DNA from: Trebouxia sp. TZW2008
Lineage: Eukaryota > Chlorophyta > Trebouxiophyceae > Trebouxiales > Trebouxiaceae
Assembly: GCA_002118135.1 (NCBI GenBank)
Contig: BDIU01000287.1
Coordinates: 124,001 to 188,000 of the forward strand
Direction: 5' to 3'
DNA: 64,000 nucleotides
In this document: in pieces, positions 62,576 through 64,000 of the stretch
Position numbering within the stretch: the stretch's first letter is position 1
How the letters are laid out: the number at the start of each line of letters is the position of its first letter
The notes under the pieces: model-generated
The model's input: only the letters and a program-made list of their open reading frames with translations
The model's database searches: none
What the model was told of the DNA's origin: nothing
Made by a program: the position numbers and the translations under genes

Positions 62576-63176
62576 ATGGGTACACGACAATTCACTGGCA
62601 AAGGGGTGGGTTTAGGTGAGCAATACTGTGAGTGATCACAGCCCCTGTTGACCTGGACAGAAGGTCATACAAGAGTGCACTGCAGGCATTGGGGCTGGCT
62701 GTGGGTTTGGCATTGGCTGGGGCTTTGGCGGTGAGATTAGCTTCTGATTCTTGAATCCTGCTTTGATGGCTATCTGGTTTCTGTGTGATCTTTGCAAGCC
62801 ATGTGCAGCAGCTGCTTTGCGACAGTGCTACTGTGCGTGCCAAAGATGAGCTTCATGGCACATGGGTAGATGTGCATCAACAGCCACGCGATGTACCATA
62901 CCAATCAGTCAACTCTCAAGCATCACGTTCTTACACACGGTTGCAGGTGCCCCAATTGGGTTGCTGGGCATGGGCGTTGGTGGGGGTTGTGGAGTCGGCA
63001 TTGGACTTGGGTACGGCTTTGGATGTGCAATTGGAGCACAATACATCAACATTGCGCCTGACTTTGCAGAAAAGAAGCAGCCCAAAGGCAAAAGCAGTCC
63101 AAACGTAATGCAACAGCTGCAGCATCAGCTGGACAAGTTGCTACACAAAGACCATGCAGATGCAGGCAATACGTAG
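62576..63176 (+). CDS. Small glycine-rich membrane-like protein, 104 aa
   Basis: Three exons, 62576-62615, 62686-62730 and 62947-63176, joined in phase 1. The start is [14 protein letters not shown]. The first two thirds form one Gly-rich hydrophobic stretch: [16 protein letters not shown], then [20 protein letters not shown], with small residues on every other position that could form one or two tightly packed membrane helices. A hydrophilic tail follows ([20 protein letters not shown]) with a short coiled coil ([15 protein letters not shown]). The layout recalls small plant Gly-rich membrane proteins of the cadmium-induced AS8 type. That resemblance is by eye and the function is unknown. 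The first exons are too short for ORF tracks. Confidence 0.7.
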
Positions 63177-64000
63177 CACAGGTCTTTCAGATTCTGAACG
63201 TTATGCTGCGTCAGAAGTCATCATGCGCACACGATGTGCAGGTTGTTGGCTTGTCTTGAGCGTGTCCAGCATGATCTTCTTCATGCTCATTGTGGTGTTG
63301 TTTCTATGACCTGTTGCATTTCATCTGTACTCTGGAAATCTGAATTGATAAGGACTAGTCTGACATTTGGACTTTCAAGAGACCTGTATAATAGGCGTGA
63401 GATGGCAATCTTGTTATCATTAAGGTGAACAGAGGCAAGGCTATCAGAAAAGTCTGCTTGTCAGTGGTCACAAGGCAAGCATGTTAGCCTTGCACATGGC
63501 ATGTCACAGCACTTTTAATAGCTTACAGCTTCTGTACAGCAAGGCTTCTATTCATTGTTTGTGCTATTTGCAAACAGTTTTGGCTACGCTGCCCGAGATG
63601 TTGGCAAGATGAGCTCAAGCAAGCCCATTGAAGCATGCATTCAGCTTTAGGCACAAGCTAGCAAGGTGCATTCTTTGTAACCAAGCTGTACTGATCTGGA
63701 GCACCGGTGCTAAGCCCAAGTCTGACTTGTCTGAAGACTGCTGCTAAGCTTGTTCTGTACGCTTAGGTTACAAGGACAGCATTTGCCAGCACAGCGCAGC
63801 CTCCCTCAGATCAACATGTTGCTGTACAGGTTTTGCCTGAGTTCAAAGTGCTGCCTTAACAGGTACCCGGTGTTGCTTCCACCTGATGTCAGTGGTGGCT
63901 TGTGCTGATAAAGTGCAACGTGAACTTGTAGAGCAGAAGCGATACAAATATGCTTAAATTCAAAGGGCTTCACGGCTTGTTAGTTTGATTCATCATTTGT
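63177..64000. other. Right-edge interval without a called gene
   Basis: About 820 bp that includes the Gly-rich gene's 3' UTR. Short open frames only. A gene could begin beyond the window edge. Confidence 0.4.

Noticed and set aside
62408..62635. Longer N-terminus for the Gly-rich protein
   Set aside because: The upstream frame has no ATG near its start; the ATG at 62576 gives a simple 104-residue protein.

Overview
The window is nuclear DNA of a eukaryotic green alga, most likely a trebouxiophyte (a Trebouxia/Asterochloris/Coccomyxa-like lineage; genus is inference). Genes are split into many short exons with GT-AG introns and some GC-AG introns. The products are plant-type: a plastid-targeted alpha-amylase, digalactosyldiacylglycerol synthase (DGD1), chloroplast glutamyl endopeptidase, a plant-type YAK1 kinase and the SCC4/MAU2 cohesin loader. 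No rRNA, tRNA, CRISPR or prokaryotic operon structure was seen.

Layout, left to right: LEA-like repeat protein (-, 96-4122); plastid alpha-amylase (+, 5193-8839); a gene-poor stretch; small LRR protein (-, 11102-11752); DGD1 (+, 12011-18266); a doubtful coiled-coil gene (-, about 18831-20077); TCAIM/DUF4460-like protein (-, 20135-24070); CS-domain plus TPR co-chaperone-like protein (+, 24361-27111); F-box-like/LRR protein (-, 28019-29808); SAM50 outer-membrane beta-barrel assembly protein (-, 30006-34901); chloroplast glutamyl endopeptidase (+, 35326-46436); MAU2/SCC4 (-, 46604-52587); YAK1/DYRK kinase (+, 53224-58676); small unknown protein (-, 59604-60120); RNA polymerase II subunit RPB11 (-, 61220-62269); small glycine-rich membrane-like protein (+, 62576-63176).

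Most genes are arranged head to head, with short shared 5' regions (LRR/DGD1 258 bp, TCAIM-like/CS-TPR 290 bp, RPB11/Gly-rich 306 bp, SAM50/CGEP 424 bp, MAU2/YAK1 about 640 bp, LEA/amylase about 1.1 kb). The genes do not form one pathway. Several serve organelles: amylase (starch), DGD1 (plastid galactolipid), CGEP (stromal proteolysis), SAM50 (mitochondrial outer membrane).

The most striking feature is a repeated pattern I call exon echoes. In at least seven genes the introns hold tandem, partly decayed copies of the adjoining exon-intron junction (DGD1, CGEP in at least five introns, SAM50 in two, MAU2 in three, the TCAIM-like gene in two or three, LEA, YAK1). One CGEP pair (37925-38117 and 38150-38366) is still open and has phases that would enforce mutually exclusive splicing. 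Two transposon families also occupy introns: a TA-flanked MITE with near-perfect inverted termini (five copies, two ending 8-11 bp from a splice acceptor) and 5'-truncated fragments whose conserved reading frame and (ATT)n-like tail suggest a non-LTR retrotransposon.
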